DNA of 64,000 bases from JACVCJ01 sp052437175 (GCA_052437175.1 JBQVOK010000009.1:62001-126000), one strand, 5' to 3'. Positions 37,378 to 45,684 are shown, counted from the first letter of the stretch. The notes: generated by a model from the letters alone, not told the origin. Translations and numbers: made by a program.

Positions 37378-37729
37378 GCAGGCACAAAAGTAGGAATTAG
37401 ATACGGGTATGCAAGGTGAAGTCTAAGTGTCTTGTTCACAAAAATTTAAGCTGTTTTTAGGATTTTTTTAAAACCGGGTGTGCATTTTTTTCGTAACTTA
37501 GGGTAACACAGGAGCCAGGTTTTTCGTCATACCTATAAAGTACGTATCTGTCCCTGTTCCGTAAGTATACAGTTGCGTGTAGAAAGGTTCAGGGTCGTCA
37601 AAAGCCTCTTCCGTGTGATGAGCATGGATAAATGTTGTGTGTTATACATAATATTTAATTACAGGCAATATGGATTTCGGAAACCGCCTTCATAACAGGG
37701 CGGTTTTTTTATGTCCAAGTATCCGTGCT
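37378..37729. other. gene-free stretch with a plus-strand terminator
   Basis: About 350 bp with no credible protein gene. It contains an A/T-rich start (37430-37500), a mixed-sequence middle with no clear ORF, and a strong plus-strand hairpin terminator at 37680-37711. No plus-strand gene precedes that terminator, so a small RNA of up to about 200 nt is possible. No known RNA family is recognised. Confidence 0.35.
37680..37711 (+). terminator. orphan intrinsic terminator, plus strand
   Basis: AAACCGCC (37681-37688) pairs perfectly with GGCGGTTT (37699-37706), followed by a run of seven T. On the minus strand only three T follow, so it is oriented to the plus strand although both flanking genes are on the minus strand. 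Confidence 0.65.
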
Positions 37730-39370
37730 CTACTCCCGTATAATTTTAGTATAGTGAACGCCCTGTTCCGTCTCTGCCCGTGCAATGTACAGTCCCGGTG
37801 TAAGCTGCGACAGGTCCGCTTTTTTATACACCGTACCCCGGAATACCAGTTGCCCGCTGCTGCTGTATATTTCCAGGGAAACCTGCTCTTCGGCATCGAT
37901 GTAGAGATGATCACGCACGGGATTCGGGTATATGCGCAAGGCTTCCGTACTGCTGTTTTCCAGGCCCAGGCAGGCCGAAGGGCTGAACTGTATATTCACC
38001 GCGTCGGAACTGCTGCAGCCATTGCTGTCATTCACCGTTACGCTGTAGGTACCGCTGCTGCTTACCTGTGCGCTGTGCGTACTGCTGCTTACGCCTGTCC
38101 AGCTGTAAGACGCATAGCCGGCCTGTGTTTGCAGGGTATAGGGCGCTGCGGAGGGACAGAGGACCGTGTCGTTGCCGAGGCTGACCAGCGGCAGCGGGTT
38201 TACCTGTAAAGTGAGCGTGACCGTACTGTCGCAGCCTGTGCTGTTTTGCAGTATGGCGGTATGTATGCCCGGCGTGGTATAGGTATTGCCGCCCAGTGTA
38301 TAGCCCTGGCCCTGGCAGATGGCGGCGGAAAGACTGCTGCCGTTCACCGGGTTTACGCTCAGTGCGGTATGTACCACACTGTCGCAGCCGCCCGCAGCGC
38401 TGAGGGTATCGGTATAGTTCCCGGCAGAAGTATATATGCTGCTGCCTACCTGTAAGGTTTCGCCCTGGCAGATGCTTATGGACTGGTTCAGCTGGATCAG
38501 CGGAACTACGCTCAGGTTCAGGGTTACATTGCTGTCGCAGTTGTGTATGGTATTGAACTGGGCACTCTGCGTGGTACTGGCCGTATAGGTGTTTCCGTTG
38601 AAGCTGTACGACTGTCCCTGGCATATACTGATGCTGAGCGTCTGGTTGTATACCGGGTGCACGGTAAGCTGGGTGCTAACCACACTGTCACAGCCATTGC
38701 CCAGGGGAAAATGATCGGTATAGGTGCCGCTGGCCGTATAGGTGCTGCTGCCTACGGTATAGCTCTGTCCCTGGCAGATGGAGGCTTGCTGCGTGGTACT
38801 TACATTGTTGCAGGCTACAGGCAGTACCAGGGAGCCGGAAATGGCATTATCGCCGTTATTGGCCCCGTTAAAATTGGCTGCCAGTCCCGAAAAATAGAAG
38901 GTAACCGGTCCCTGACCCGCGGGCGGGGCCGTCCAGGTAGCGGCCCAGAGGCCGGTAGTGCTGGGGGTATTGTGCTCAAAATAGGTACGTCCGGAGAGTG
39001 TTATAAGCTGTGAGCCGCCCAGGGGTGCACTGAGGCTGCCTGCCTGCAGGTTGGCCCCGCGCAGCGCCACCAGCTGAAAACCCTTACGGGTGCCGCCCGT
39101 TACCTGTACGCCTATGTTGTAGGTCTGGCCGGGTACGTAAGACGTAACGGGATTCCCCGAAAGATCGGCCACTACGGCCTGTACGGTAACCGGGAAAGCA
39201 CCTCCGCTGTGGCAGCTGTTGCAGTTTACGCCACCGCTCAGGGGACTCATGGTTACATCGCCTGCGCCGTTGGCCGCCGGACCATTGCTGCGGAAAAGTC
39301 CGTTGGGACTGAATGCCGCCGCTGCAAAAGCTAAAATACTCAGCAGTACAAAAGATACCTGTTTTTTCAT
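37730..39370 (-). CDS. T9SS type A cargo with Reeler-like/choice-of-anchor V domain and four Cys repeats
   Basis: A 546-aa secreted protein. After a signal peptide, the first 190 residues resemble the choice-of-anchor V domain, with the haem-type motif 'CNSCHSGG' near residue 50. Four tandem repeats of about 55-60 aa follow, each with 'ICQGQ/ICQGE' and 'GCDS' or 'NCDS' cysteine pairs. An Ig-like domain ('GYASYSWTGVSSSTHSAQVSSSGTYSV') comes next. The C-terminus is a T9SS type A sorting domain ('LRIYPNPVRDHLYIDAEE', 'GLYIARAETEQG'). Function is unknown; surface display is likely. Confidence 0.88.
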   Translation of the reverse strand: MKKQVSFVLLSILAFAAAAFSPNGLFRSNGPAANGAGDVTMSPLSGGVNCNSCHSGGAFPVTVQAVVADLSGNPVTSYVPGQTYNIGVQVTGGTRKGFQLVALRGANLQAGSLSAPLGGSQLITLSGRTYFEHNTPSTTGLWAATWTAPPAGQGPVTFYFSGLAANFNGANNGDNAISGSLVLPVACNNVSTTQQASICQGQSYTVGSSTYTASGTYTDHFPLGNGCDSVVSTQLTVHPVYNQTLSISICQGQSYSFNGNTYTASTTQSAQFNTIHNCDSNVTLNLSVVPLIQLNQSISICQGETLQVGSSIYTSAGNYTDTLSAAGGCDSVVHTALSVNPVNGSSLSAAICQGQGYTLGGNTYTTPGIHTAILQNSTGCDSTVTLTLQVNPLPLVSLGNDTVLCPSAAPYTLQTQAGYASYSWTGVSSSTHSAQVSSSGTYSVTVNDSNGCSSSDAVNIQFSPSACLGLENSSTEALRIYPNPVRDHLYIDAEEQVSLEIYSSSGQLVFRGTVYKKADLSQLTPGLYIARAETEQGVHYTKIIRE

Positions 39371-39589
39371 CAGAGAGCTGTTTTAAGGAAGTATAAAAAT
39401 AGGGCCTGATCTCATCCGTAAGTCATTCAGGCGGCGCTCTCCCTTATTAAATTATCCGGGGATAGAATCAGTGTGATGAATGTATTTTTCTGAATATAAG
39501 AAAAATACATTTAATTCTGAAAATATTTCGACAAAATGCATATCACAGAGTGCCTGTGGATTGATTGTTTAACATTTGCACGAACGCAT

Positions 39590-39626
39590 AAAAAAACCGG
39601 AACGCCGAGGATTGGGCAGTTCCGGC
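39590..39626 (-). terminator. intrinsic terminator of the 40545-39648 operon
   Basis: On the minus strand GTTCCGG/CCGGAAC arms (39619-39625 and 39597-39603) flank a 15-base loop and are followed by seven T. It lies about 20 bp after the stop of the SRPBCC gene. Confidence 0.7.
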
Positions 39627-39647
39627 CGGATGGTTCACGAGCGCGTA

Positions 39648-40091
39648 TCAGCCGTTGACGGCCAGCTCTTTTATTTTCTGCAGGGCGCGGTCCCAGGCTT
39701 CAGACATGCTGTCGAAATACTCTTCGTCCATGTCGCAGTATATGTCCAGGCGGGTATTTTTACCATCCCCGCTCAGTGTGTAGCTTTCACGGGTACCTTT
39801 TACGCGTTCGGACATTTCCTTGTCTTCGCGGCCGTTCACCAGCATGCTCTGGTATTCTAAAGAAAGTTTTTCTCCGGGGCGGCTTTCGGTTACAATGCCC
39901 ACAAGCCCGTTGCCGCTGCTGCTGTCGTCGGTGAAAATGGCTTTGCTGCCTTCTTTCCAGTCGGTCTGTGCGTGCGAGCCCGGACTGAATTCCGCGTACC
40001 AGTTGCGCGTGTGATGGTCCTGTGTGAGTACTTCCCATACGCGGGCGGGTGAAGCAGGGATCTCTGCGGATTTTTTAATGGCTTTAGTCAT
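39648..40091 (-). CDS. SRPBCC (AHSA1-like) ligand-binding domain protein
   Basis: A 147-aa protein of the START/SRPBCC fold ('IPASPARVWEVLTQDHHTRNWY', 'GLVGIVTESRPGEKLSLEYQS', 'SEAWDRALQKIKEL'). The ATG at 40091 is preceded by AAAGG, a reasonable ribosome-binding site, and begins 13 bp after the upstream stop. Members bind hydrophobic ligands or have unknown roles; they often pair with VOC proteins or ArsR regulators. The ligand is unknown. Confidence 0.85.
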   Translation of the reverse strand: MTKAIKKSAEIPASPARVWEVLTQDHHTRNWYAEFSPGSHAQTDWKEGSKAIFTDDSSSGNGLVGIVTESRPGEKLSLEYQSMLVNGREDKEMSERVKGTRESYTLSGDGKNTRLDIYCDMDEEYFDSMSEAWDRALQKIKELAVNG

Positions 40092-40104
40092 ACCTTTATC
40101 TTTT

Positions 40105-40545
40105 TTACGATTGTTTTGCATGGTCAACGTTCATGATCCACTGGATGCCGAATTTATCGGTGCAGGTGCCGAACAGTTTCGCCCAGAAGGTGTTGCTGAG
40201 CGGCATGGTCACCGTTCCGCCTTCTGAAAGGGCGCTGAACAGGCGGGTGGCTTCTGCCTCATCCTGCAGGTGCAGCGAGAGATGCGTATTGTTGCCCTGT
40301 ACTTTTTCATGCCCGAAAGCTTCCAGTGTATCCGATCCCATCAGGTAGTTCTCTTTGCCGATGGGCATAGACACGTGCATGATCTTTTTTCCGTCTTCTT
40401 CAGACAGGGCAGGCATTCCGGGCATGGGAGGCGCTTCGTTCATACGCATCAGCATATTGAATTCGGTGCCGAAGACCGATTTATAGAACAGGAAGGCTTC
40501 TTCGGTATTCCCGTTAAAATTCAGGTAGGGATTCATTAGTATCAT
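40105..40545 (-). CDS. VOC family protein (PhnB-like)
   Basis: A 146-aa protein of the vicinal-oxygen-chelate fold with 'NPYLNFNGNTEEAFLFYKSVFG' at the start and 'GIQWIMNVDH' at the end, as in PhnB-type glyoxalase/bleomycin-resistance-like proteins. Either of two ATG codons (40545, 40536) could be the start. It is followed by the SRPBCC gene, forming a two-gene operon, and diverges from the AraC-type regulator gene. The substrate is unknown. Confidence 0.85.
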   Translation of the reverse strand: MILMNPYLNFNGNTEEAFLFYKSVFGTEFNMLMRMNEAPPMPGMPALSEEDGKKIMHVSMPIGKENYLMGSDTLEAFGHEKVQGNNTHLSLHLQDEAEATRLFSALSEGGTVTMPLSNTFWAKLFGTCTDKFGIQWIMNVDHAKQS

Positions 40546-40590
40546 AATACGTTTTGTTTAATTAATTAATGTTTACTGTTTCGCTTTCTG

Positions 40591-40598
40591 CAAAGTTA
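40591..40598 (-). promoter_or_regulatory. -7 element for the VOC-SRPBCC operon
   Basis: On the minus strand TAACTTTG matches TAnnTTTG exactly, about 45 bp before the start codon. No clear -33 partner is seen. Confidence 0.35.
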
Positions 40599-40669
40599 GG
40601 GCTCAACTTCCGGAAAAAGCGGGTGTAAACACGACAAGATCAGGGGGAAAATGCGGCAAGTTTTTTGTC

Positions 40670-40677
40670 TATCTTTG
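40670..40677 (+). promoter_or_regulatory. -7 element immediately before the AraC-type gene
   Basis: TATCTTTG matches the consensus exactly and ends only 4 bp before the ATG at 40682. If used, transcription would begin at or very near the start codon, giving a leaderless messenger. Confidence 0.4.
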
Positions 40678-40681
40678 AAAC

Positions 40682-41665
40682 ATGAAGCATGTGTCGATTC
40701 TTATCCCGCAGGGGCATAGCAGCCTGAGTAATATCGAGGGGACCCATCATATTCTTTCGGAAGTGAACAGTTTTCGGCGGAGTATGGGGCAGGAACCCCT
40801 TTTTCATGTACAGCTGGTGGGCCTTTCACGTGCCAATACACAGCGTAACGGCCTGTTTACCGTAAGTCCGGACCTGCTCATCGGGGAAGTGCCCAAAACA
40901 GACCTGATCATTATCCCGGCCCTGTTTGGCGATATACACAGTGCCGTTGCAGATAACCGTCCCTTCCTGGAATGGATACGGGAACAATACGGCAACGGTG
41001 CCGAAATAGCCAGTTTTTGCCTCGGTGCGTTCTTCCTGGCTGCTACCGGACTGCTCAACGGTAAGACCTGCACCACGCACTGGCGTTTTGCCAACGAGTT
41101 CCGCAATATGTACCCCGAAGTGGATTTGCTGGACGACCGTATCATGACCGAAGCCGGCGGCATTTATACCAGCGGCGGGGCCTATTCGTACCTGAACCTG
41201 CTGCTGTACCTGGTAGAGAAAAATGCGGGCCGCGATATGGCCATTCTTATCTCCAAGGCCTTTATGATCGATATTGAACGCCACAGCCAGTCGCCTTTTA
41301 TCATGTTCAGCGGACAAAAGGACCATAACGACGATGCCGTGATCCGGGCACAGGAGTTCATCGAGCAGAACTATACCGAACGCATCACGGTAGACGAGTT
41401 GCTGTCGGGAGCGGCCCTGAGCCGCCGTAATTTCGAGCGCCGTTTTAAAAAGGCCACGGCCAATACCGTGGTGGAATACATACAACGTGTAAAGATCGAG
41501 GCGGCCAAGAAAAACCTGGAAAGTACACGCATGAACATCAATGAGGTAATGTACGGCGTGGGATATTCAGATGTAAAGGCTTTCCGCGAGGTCTTCAAAA
41601 AGATCACGGGCATGTCGCCCATCGACTACCGCAACAAGTACAATAAGGAAGCCGTAGCGCTTTAG
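40682..41665 (+). CDS. GlxA-type transcriptional regulator (DJ-1/PfpI plus AraC HTH)
   Basis: A 327-aa regulator. The N-terminal DJ-1/PfpI-like domain (about 1-190) has the nucleophile-elbow region 'IASFCLGAFFLAATGLLNGK', with a cysteine in the expected place. The C-terminal AraC/XylS domain (about 225-320) shows 'ALSRRNFERRFKKATANTVVEYIQRVKIEAAKKNLESTR' and 'GYSDVKAFREVFKKITGMSPIDYRNKY'. Its divergent neighbours, the VOC and SRPBCC genes, are plausible targets. Its 3' end overlaps the convergent esterase gene by 4 bp. Confidence 0.9.
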   Translation: MKHVSILIPQGHSSLSNIEGTHHILSEVNSFRRSMGQEPLFHVQLVGLSRANTQRNGLFTVSPDLLIGEVPKTDLIIIPALFGDIHSAVADNRPFLEWIREQYGNGAEIASFCLGAFFLAATGLLNGKTCTTHWRFANEFRNMYPEVDLLDDRIMTEAGGIYTSGGAYSYLNLLLYLVEKNAGRDMAILISKAFMIDIERHSQSPFIMFSGQKDHNDDAVIRAQEFIEQNYTERITVDELLSGAALSRRNFERRFKKATANTVVEYIQRVKIEAAKKNLESTRMNINEVMYGVGYSDVKAFREVFKKITGMSPIDYRNKYNKEAVAL

Positions 41666-42489
41666 TGCTCCGCCTTTTCCGTCGGGTACAGCAGGCGCAG
41701 GTTATGATAAAGGGCCTGGTGCAGTACGGTCCGGTGATCTTCATCGGGCAGGTAACGGAAATGCGGGCTGATCTTGTTCTTACGTTGTTTCCGCAGCAGC
41801 TGGTATAGTTTACGGGCGTCGCGCTGCATGATGCGGCCTTCATGACCTACGGAAACAAAAACTTCGGCCGGGTAATGCCGGGAATTCTCTATGAGCGGCG
41901 CCACTTCCCTGAGCAGGGAGCCGTTGTTCCACCAGAGGCTGGGACTTACGATCATATAGGTATCGAAAAGAGCGCGGTCTTTCAGCAGTATTTCAGAGGC
42001 CAGGAGTCCGCCCAGGGACTGACCGATGAGTATACGCCTGGAACCCCGGCCATATTTTCCTTCCACGAAAGGCTGCAGTTCCTCTTTGATAAAGCGGCGG
42101 AAGGCTTCGGAACCGCCGGTGGTCGGGAAATCCTTTTTATCTTTTTCCACGCTGGTCGGGAAGGTGAAATCGCGCCTGCGGTCTACATTGGCAATACCTA
42201 CGACAATGGCCGGCGGCATCGCGCCGATGAGTTTATAGAATTGTACCAGTCCCGCAACATGCAGAAAATCCTCGTGCTGCGAGCCGTCGAGTACGTACAG
42301 GCAGGGTAAGCCGGCCGGCGACATTTGAGTATATTCATCAGGAATGTATATGTTGAGTATACGTTTTTCACCGAGTATTTCAGAGTATAATTCTTCCTGT
42401 TTGCCTGTTTCTAATGGCTTCTGAGCCTGCAGACCGTAAAGTGTGATAAAGAGCGCTGAAAAAACGTATATCCATCGTATTGAAATCAT
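41662..42489 (-). CDS. secreted esterase, alpha/beta hydrolase (esterase D/IroE-like)
   Basis: A 275-aa exported hydrolase of the putative esterase family (pfam00756). The signal peptide is 'MISIRWIYVFSALFITLYGLQAQ'. The nucleophile Ser158 lies in 'LIGQSLGG'; family blocks 'LPCLYVLDGSQHED' and 'IVVGIANVDRRRDFTF' are present, and 'HFRYLPDEDHRTVLHQALY' carries the likely His. The substrate may be an acyl or sugar ester or a siderophore; it cannot be told from sequence. Convergent with the AraC-type gene. Confidence 0.86.
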   Translation of the reverse strand: MISIRWIYVFSALFITLYGLQAQKPLETGKQEELYSEILGEKRILNIYIPDEYTQMSPAGLPCLYVLDGSQHEDFLHVAGLVQFYKLIGAMPPAIVVGIANVDRRRDFTFPTSVEKDKKDFPTTGGSEAFRRFIKEELQPFVEGKYGRGSRRILIGQSLGGLLASEILLKDRALFDTYMIVSPSLWWNNGSLLREVAPLIENSRHYPAEVFVSVGHEGRIMQRDARKLYQLLRKQRKNKISPHFRYLPDEDHRTVLHQALYHNLRLLYPTEKAEH

Positions 42490-42797
42490 AAGTATACTAA
42501 TTAATCTGTACAGTTGTGTCTGATTTTAATTGCCAGTGCCGGAGACGGTCCGTATAAAACCGGCTGTCAACAAATATACATATTCCATGTAAATGAGGCG
42601 GGCCGGGGATCAGCGGTTTCCCGGAGGCCGGGGATATTATTTTTTCATGAAGTTTTAGAGATTATCTGCTGTAAATCAGCATTATTTGTGTATATTTAAT
42701 TATACGGAACGGCACACGGAGAAAAAAGGAAGATAAAAGGTAGTGGCTAAAGTGCCTGTGTGACCGGCTTACGATGCTACTAAAGCAACCACGATAT
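42490..42797. other. gene-free stretch between divergent genes
   Basis: About 300 bp that probably carries the promoters of the esterase and the exported protein at 42798. A short ORF on the plus strand (42514-42699) has no ribosome-binding site and looks like noise. No repeat, RNA gene or operator is evident. Confidence 0.4.
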
Positions 42798-43565
42798 ATG
42801 TACATACGCCTGGCTTACCTGCTGATGATGACCCTCTCTGGCCACAGGATACATGCACAACTGATGGAGCAGACCTTCAGCGGTTCATGGGCAATGACCT
42901 CCTGGACCTACACGTTCCGTTACGACGGTACCTACGAACGTACTTCTTCAGGGCATTTCGGAAACCCGGTGTTCAGCGGCAGCTATACCATGCACAACGA
43001 TACCGTGCAGCTGCTTTCGGGCTTTAAGGGCTCGTCGGGAACACTGAACGAATTTTACCTGCTGCACGAAGATTCCATGCTGGTAGACCTGGTAAACTTT
43101 TACGAATATGCACCGGCGATACCCGGCCGTTTTCACATGAGCCGCAAACGTTACGAGCTGATGCCCGCCCGTTCTGTAGTGCCTGAGCTGGAACCGCTGC
43201 AGGATTCGGTGGCCCTGAGCCCGGAAGGCAAGCAGATACAGTTACGGGGCAAATGGACGCTCGATTCTACATTCATCTACACCACCACCGGGGGATTTAT
43301 GCAGCGCAGCCGTTTCGGAACGCAGTATTATTTTGGAGAGGACGGCACATTTACGCTGTCGGAACCGGACGAAGTAAAACTGCACTGCCGTTGGTTGCTG
43401 CGCGAAGATGAAGAAGGCAGCTGGATCATTTTCCTGAGTCCGTCCAAAGCGGGTGAAGAAGGTTTCAGCGAACGGCTGCGCCTGGTATTTACCGACGGCC
43501 GCCGGGCCGCATTGCAGGGCGGGTCCTTCTCCGATTCCTATACCTATTACCTTAGCCGGCCCTGA
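42798..43565 (+). CDS. exported lipocalin-like protein of unknown function
   Basis: A 255-aa secreted protein from the ATG at 42798 ('MYIRLAYLLMMTLSGHRIHAQ' is a plausible signal peptide); an earlier ATG at 42774 adds eight residues. It appears to contain two similar beta-rich halves: 'FSGSWAMTSWTYTFRYDGTYERTS' and 'LRGKWTLDSTFIYTTTGG...YYFGEDGTFTLSE', each starting with a G-x-W signature as in lipocalin-like domains. No enzyme motif is visible and the neighbours give no hint. Confidence 0.65.
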   Translation: MYIRLAYLLMMTLSGHRIHAQLMEQTFSGSWAMTSWTYTFRYDGTYERTSSGHFGNPVFSGSYTMHNDTVQLLSGFKGSSGTLNEFYLLHEDSMLVDLVNFYEYAPAIPGRFHMSRKRYELMPARSVVPELEPLQDSVALSPEGKQIQLRGKWTLDSTFIYTTTGGFMQRSRFGTQYYFGEDGTFTLSEPDEVKLHCRWLLREDEEGSWIIFLSPSKAGEEGFSERLRLVFTDGRRAALQGGSFSDSYTYYLSRP

Positions 43566-43611
43566 AGCCGGAGCTGCCGCCAGGCAGCCCCGTTCAGGAA
43601 ACGGACCCTTG

Positions 43612-43902
43612 TTAGGGCTTTGTTACAAATGTCATTTTCAGTTCGCAATCCAGCTTTACCTGTTCAGCGCCATGTGCCGGCAGGTTTTCCAGGGCGTTCA
43701 GCAGGGTATGGAGCGATTCTGTAAGTTCCTGCCTGCGGCGGCTGTCTTCCGGCGATGAGGAACTGCTTGTTACCCAGTTGCGGAATTGTGCATCGGTATG
43801 CATCTTGATCTTACTCATAAACAGGGTGCCGATGATCTCCCGGGCCTGCTCCGGGCTGAACACACCCTTTATCAGCGCTTCTTTGTATGTGGGAGCTGTC
43901 AT
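43612..43902 (-). CDS. small conserved-type protein, paralogue of the upstream gene
   Basis: A 96-aa soluble protein. Its N-terminal half ('ALIKGVFSPEQAREIIGTLFMSKIKMHTD') aligns with the upstream 82-aa protein ('LLQGSFEKEDAITILTKMVDVKIRYHED'), so the two are diverged duplicates. Small proteins of this pattern, [LI]-x-G-x-F-x4-A-x2-I...KI-x2-H, occur in Bacteroidota and are unnamed. It overlaps the upstream gene by 4 bp (ATGA), showing translational coupling. Confidence 0.65.
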   Translation of the reverse strand: MTAPTYKEALIKGVFSPEQAREIIGTLFMSKIKMHTDAQFRNWVTSSSSSPEDSRRRQELTESLHTLLNALENLPAHGAEQVKLDCELKMTFVTKP

Positions 43903-44147
43903 AGATATACCTCGCTTTTAAGTGTTACCTGTCCCGGTATATTCTTAATGTGGTTGCGGGCTTCCTGCAGCTGGTCCTGGAGTTGCCGTATACGCGTTTC
44001 CCGCATGGTAATATCCTCTTCATTGTCAGACTGCCGGATCTTATCTTCGTGGTAACGGATCTTTACGTCCACCATCTTTGTCAGGATCGTTATGGCATCT
44101 TCTTTTTCAAAGCTTCCCTGCAGAAGCTGTACATGAAATTCCGTCAT
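43899..44147 (-). CDS. small helical protein, first of a tandem paralogous pair
   Basis: An 82-aa protein beginning 'MTEFHVQLLQGSFEKEDAITILTKMVDVKIRYHED' and continuing as a predicted amphipathic or coiled-coil helix ('MRETRIRQLQDQLQEARNHI'). It starts 19 bp after the isocitrate dehydrogenase stop and is coupled by an ATGA overlap to its paralogue downstream. No family name is known to me. Its position suggests co-expression with isocitrate dehydrogenase. Confidence 0.65.
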   Translation of the reverse strand: MTEFHVQLLQGSFEKEDAITILTKMVDVKIRYHEDKIRQSDNEEDITMRETRIRQLQDQLQEARNHIKNIPGQVTLKSEVYL

Positions 44148-44166
44148 AGCTGTATTTTTTTTTGAG

Positions 44167-45600
44167 TTATTGTCCCTGTCCCAGGGAATAGGCGGCTTTG
44201 CCGTTAAAATGATAAAGGTTTTCGGTTTTGATCACTTCCAGTCCCTGCTCCTGCAGAGCCCTCATCAGTCCGGGTATTTCTTCGGGCTGAGGGGTCTGTC
44301 CGTTCTCTGCCGTGAAACGGCATCGCCAGTGATCGGTGCAGAAGGTTTCCTTAAGGCCGGAGGGCCAGACCAGTATGCCTCTGTTGCTGATCATCTGCAG
44401 GCGCAGGTTTCCTGTACTGTAGCGGGAGAGTTTTTCGCCGAGTTCGTTCGGGTCGGACCCGGGCCAGTGCAGAAAGATATCGGCTCCTGTAAGTGTTTTA
44501 GGCTGGGCCGGTTTCCGGGTATAGGGTTTAATTTCCACCGGGTTGCCGGCAAAGCGGGCTTCCGGCAGCTGCCGGGGCTTTTCTCCCAAGCGACGTATCA
44601 CTTCATCGGCAAAGGCGGCGGTACCTGCCAGGACTTTACTGGTGCCCTCCTTATAAATATCGTAGGTATGAACGCCGTCTTCGATGGTCCTTAGCCAGGC
44701 GTTCTGGATACGTTCGGCCGCTTCGGTCTCGCCCAGGTGGTTCAGCATCAGGACCGCTCCCTGCAGCAGTCCCGAGGGGTTGGCCCGGTCTTGTCCGGCC
44801 AGGCGGGGCGCAGAACCGTGTATGGCTTCAAACATACTACATTCCTCCCCGATGTTCGCAGAACCGGCCAGTCCTACAGAGCCGGCGATCTGGGCGGCTA
44901 TATCCGAGAGCACGTCGCCATACAGGTTTAGTGTAACAATAACATCGAATATTTCCGGCGTATCGGCCATTTTTGCCGCTCCTATATCAATGATCCAGTG
45001 TTCCTTTTCGATCTCGGGATATTCCGCACCGATCTCATCAAATACCTTGTGGAACAATCCGTCGGTCTGTTTCATGATATTGTCCTTGGTAAAGCAGGTC
45101 ACCTTTTTTCGCTGGTACTGCCGGGCATATTCAAATGCGTAACGGATGATCTTTTCACAACCGGGTCGGCTCACCAGTTTGAGGCATTGTACCACTTCGT
45201 CGGTCTGCTGGTGCTCGATGCCGGCGTACAGGTCCTCTTCGTTCTCGCGTATGATCACCAGGTCCATGTGCGGGTGCCTGCTGCTGATGAAGGGCTGGTA
45301 GCTTTTGCAGGGCCGCACATTGGCATAAAGTCCGAGCATTTTACGGGTAGTTACGTTCAGGCTTTTATAGCCGCCGCCCTGCGGTGTGGTGATGGGCGCT
45401 TTAAGAAAAACCCGGTTTTTACGGATGGTCTCCCAGGCCCCGGCACTGATCCCGGAGGAATGTCCGGCCATGTACACTTTTTCGCCGATCTCGATCTCTT
45501 CAAATTCTACCCGGGCTCCCGAAGCCTTGATTATTTTCAGGGTGGCATCCATGATCTCAGGCCCGATGCCGTCGCCTTTTGCAATGGTTATTTTTTTCAT
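44167..45600 (-). CDS. icd: NADP-dependent isocitrate dehydrogenase, Thermus-type
   Basis: A 477-aa member of the isocitrate/isopropylmalate dehydrogenase family. The ATG at 45600 gives 'MKKITIAKGDGIGPEIMDATL', the family start. Substrate and metal residues occur in 'YANVRPCKSYQP', 'DLVIIRENEEDLYAGIEHQ', 'NLYGDVLSDIAAQIAGSVGLAGSANIG' and 'FEAIHGSAPRLAGQDRANPSG'. The C-terminal extension of about 140 residues ('GADIFLHWPGSDPNELGEKL') is the mark of the Thermus thermophilus-type long enzyme. A divergent LysR gene and an inverted repeat between them indicate specific control. Confidence 0.88.
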   Translation of the reverse strand: MKKITIAKGDGIGPEIMDATLKIIKASGARVEFEEIEIGEKVYMAGHSSGISAGAWETIRKNRVFLKAPITTPQGGGYKSLNVTTRKMLGLYANVRPCKSYQPFISSRHPHMDLVIIRENEEDLYAGIEHQQTDEVVQCLKLVSRPGCEKIIRYAFEYARQYQRKKVTCFTKDNIMKQTDGLFHKVFDEIGAEYPEIEKEHWIIDIGAAKMADTPEIFDVIVTLNLYGDVLSDIAAQIAGSVGLAGSANIGEECSMFEAIHGSAPRLAGQDRANPSGLLQGAVLMLNHLGETEAAERIQNAWLRTIEDGVHTYDIYKEGTSKVLAGTAAFADEVIRRLGEKPRQLPEARFAGNPVEIKPYTRKPAQPKTLTGADIFLHWPGSDPNELGEKLSRYSTGNLRLQMISNRGILVWPSGLKETFCTDHWRCRFTAENGQTPQPEEIPGLMRALQEQGLEVIKTENLYHFNGKAAYSLGQGQ

Positions 45601-45649
45601 ATCAGAAATTTTATGCCGCAAAATTCGTAACAGAAGTTCATATATTTTT

Positions 45650-45677
45650 ATTTATGTTTGCTATATCGAACATAAAT
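45650..45677. promoter_or_regulatory. LysR-type inverted-repeat operator between icd and lysR
   Basis: ATTTATGTT (45650-45658) and AACATAAAT (45669-45677) form a perfect nine-base inverted repeat around a 10-bp spacer. It contains the T-N11-A pattern of LysR sites. It ends 7 bp before the regulator's ATG and about 50 bp before the icd start, so it could serve autoregulation and icd control. Confidence 0.55.
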
Positions 45678-45684
45678 TATATTT

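Noticed and set aside
42514..42699. A 61-aa ORF in the esterase/exported-protein intergenic region
   Set aside because: No ribosome-binding site, no signal peptide and no likeness to any family; most likely chance.
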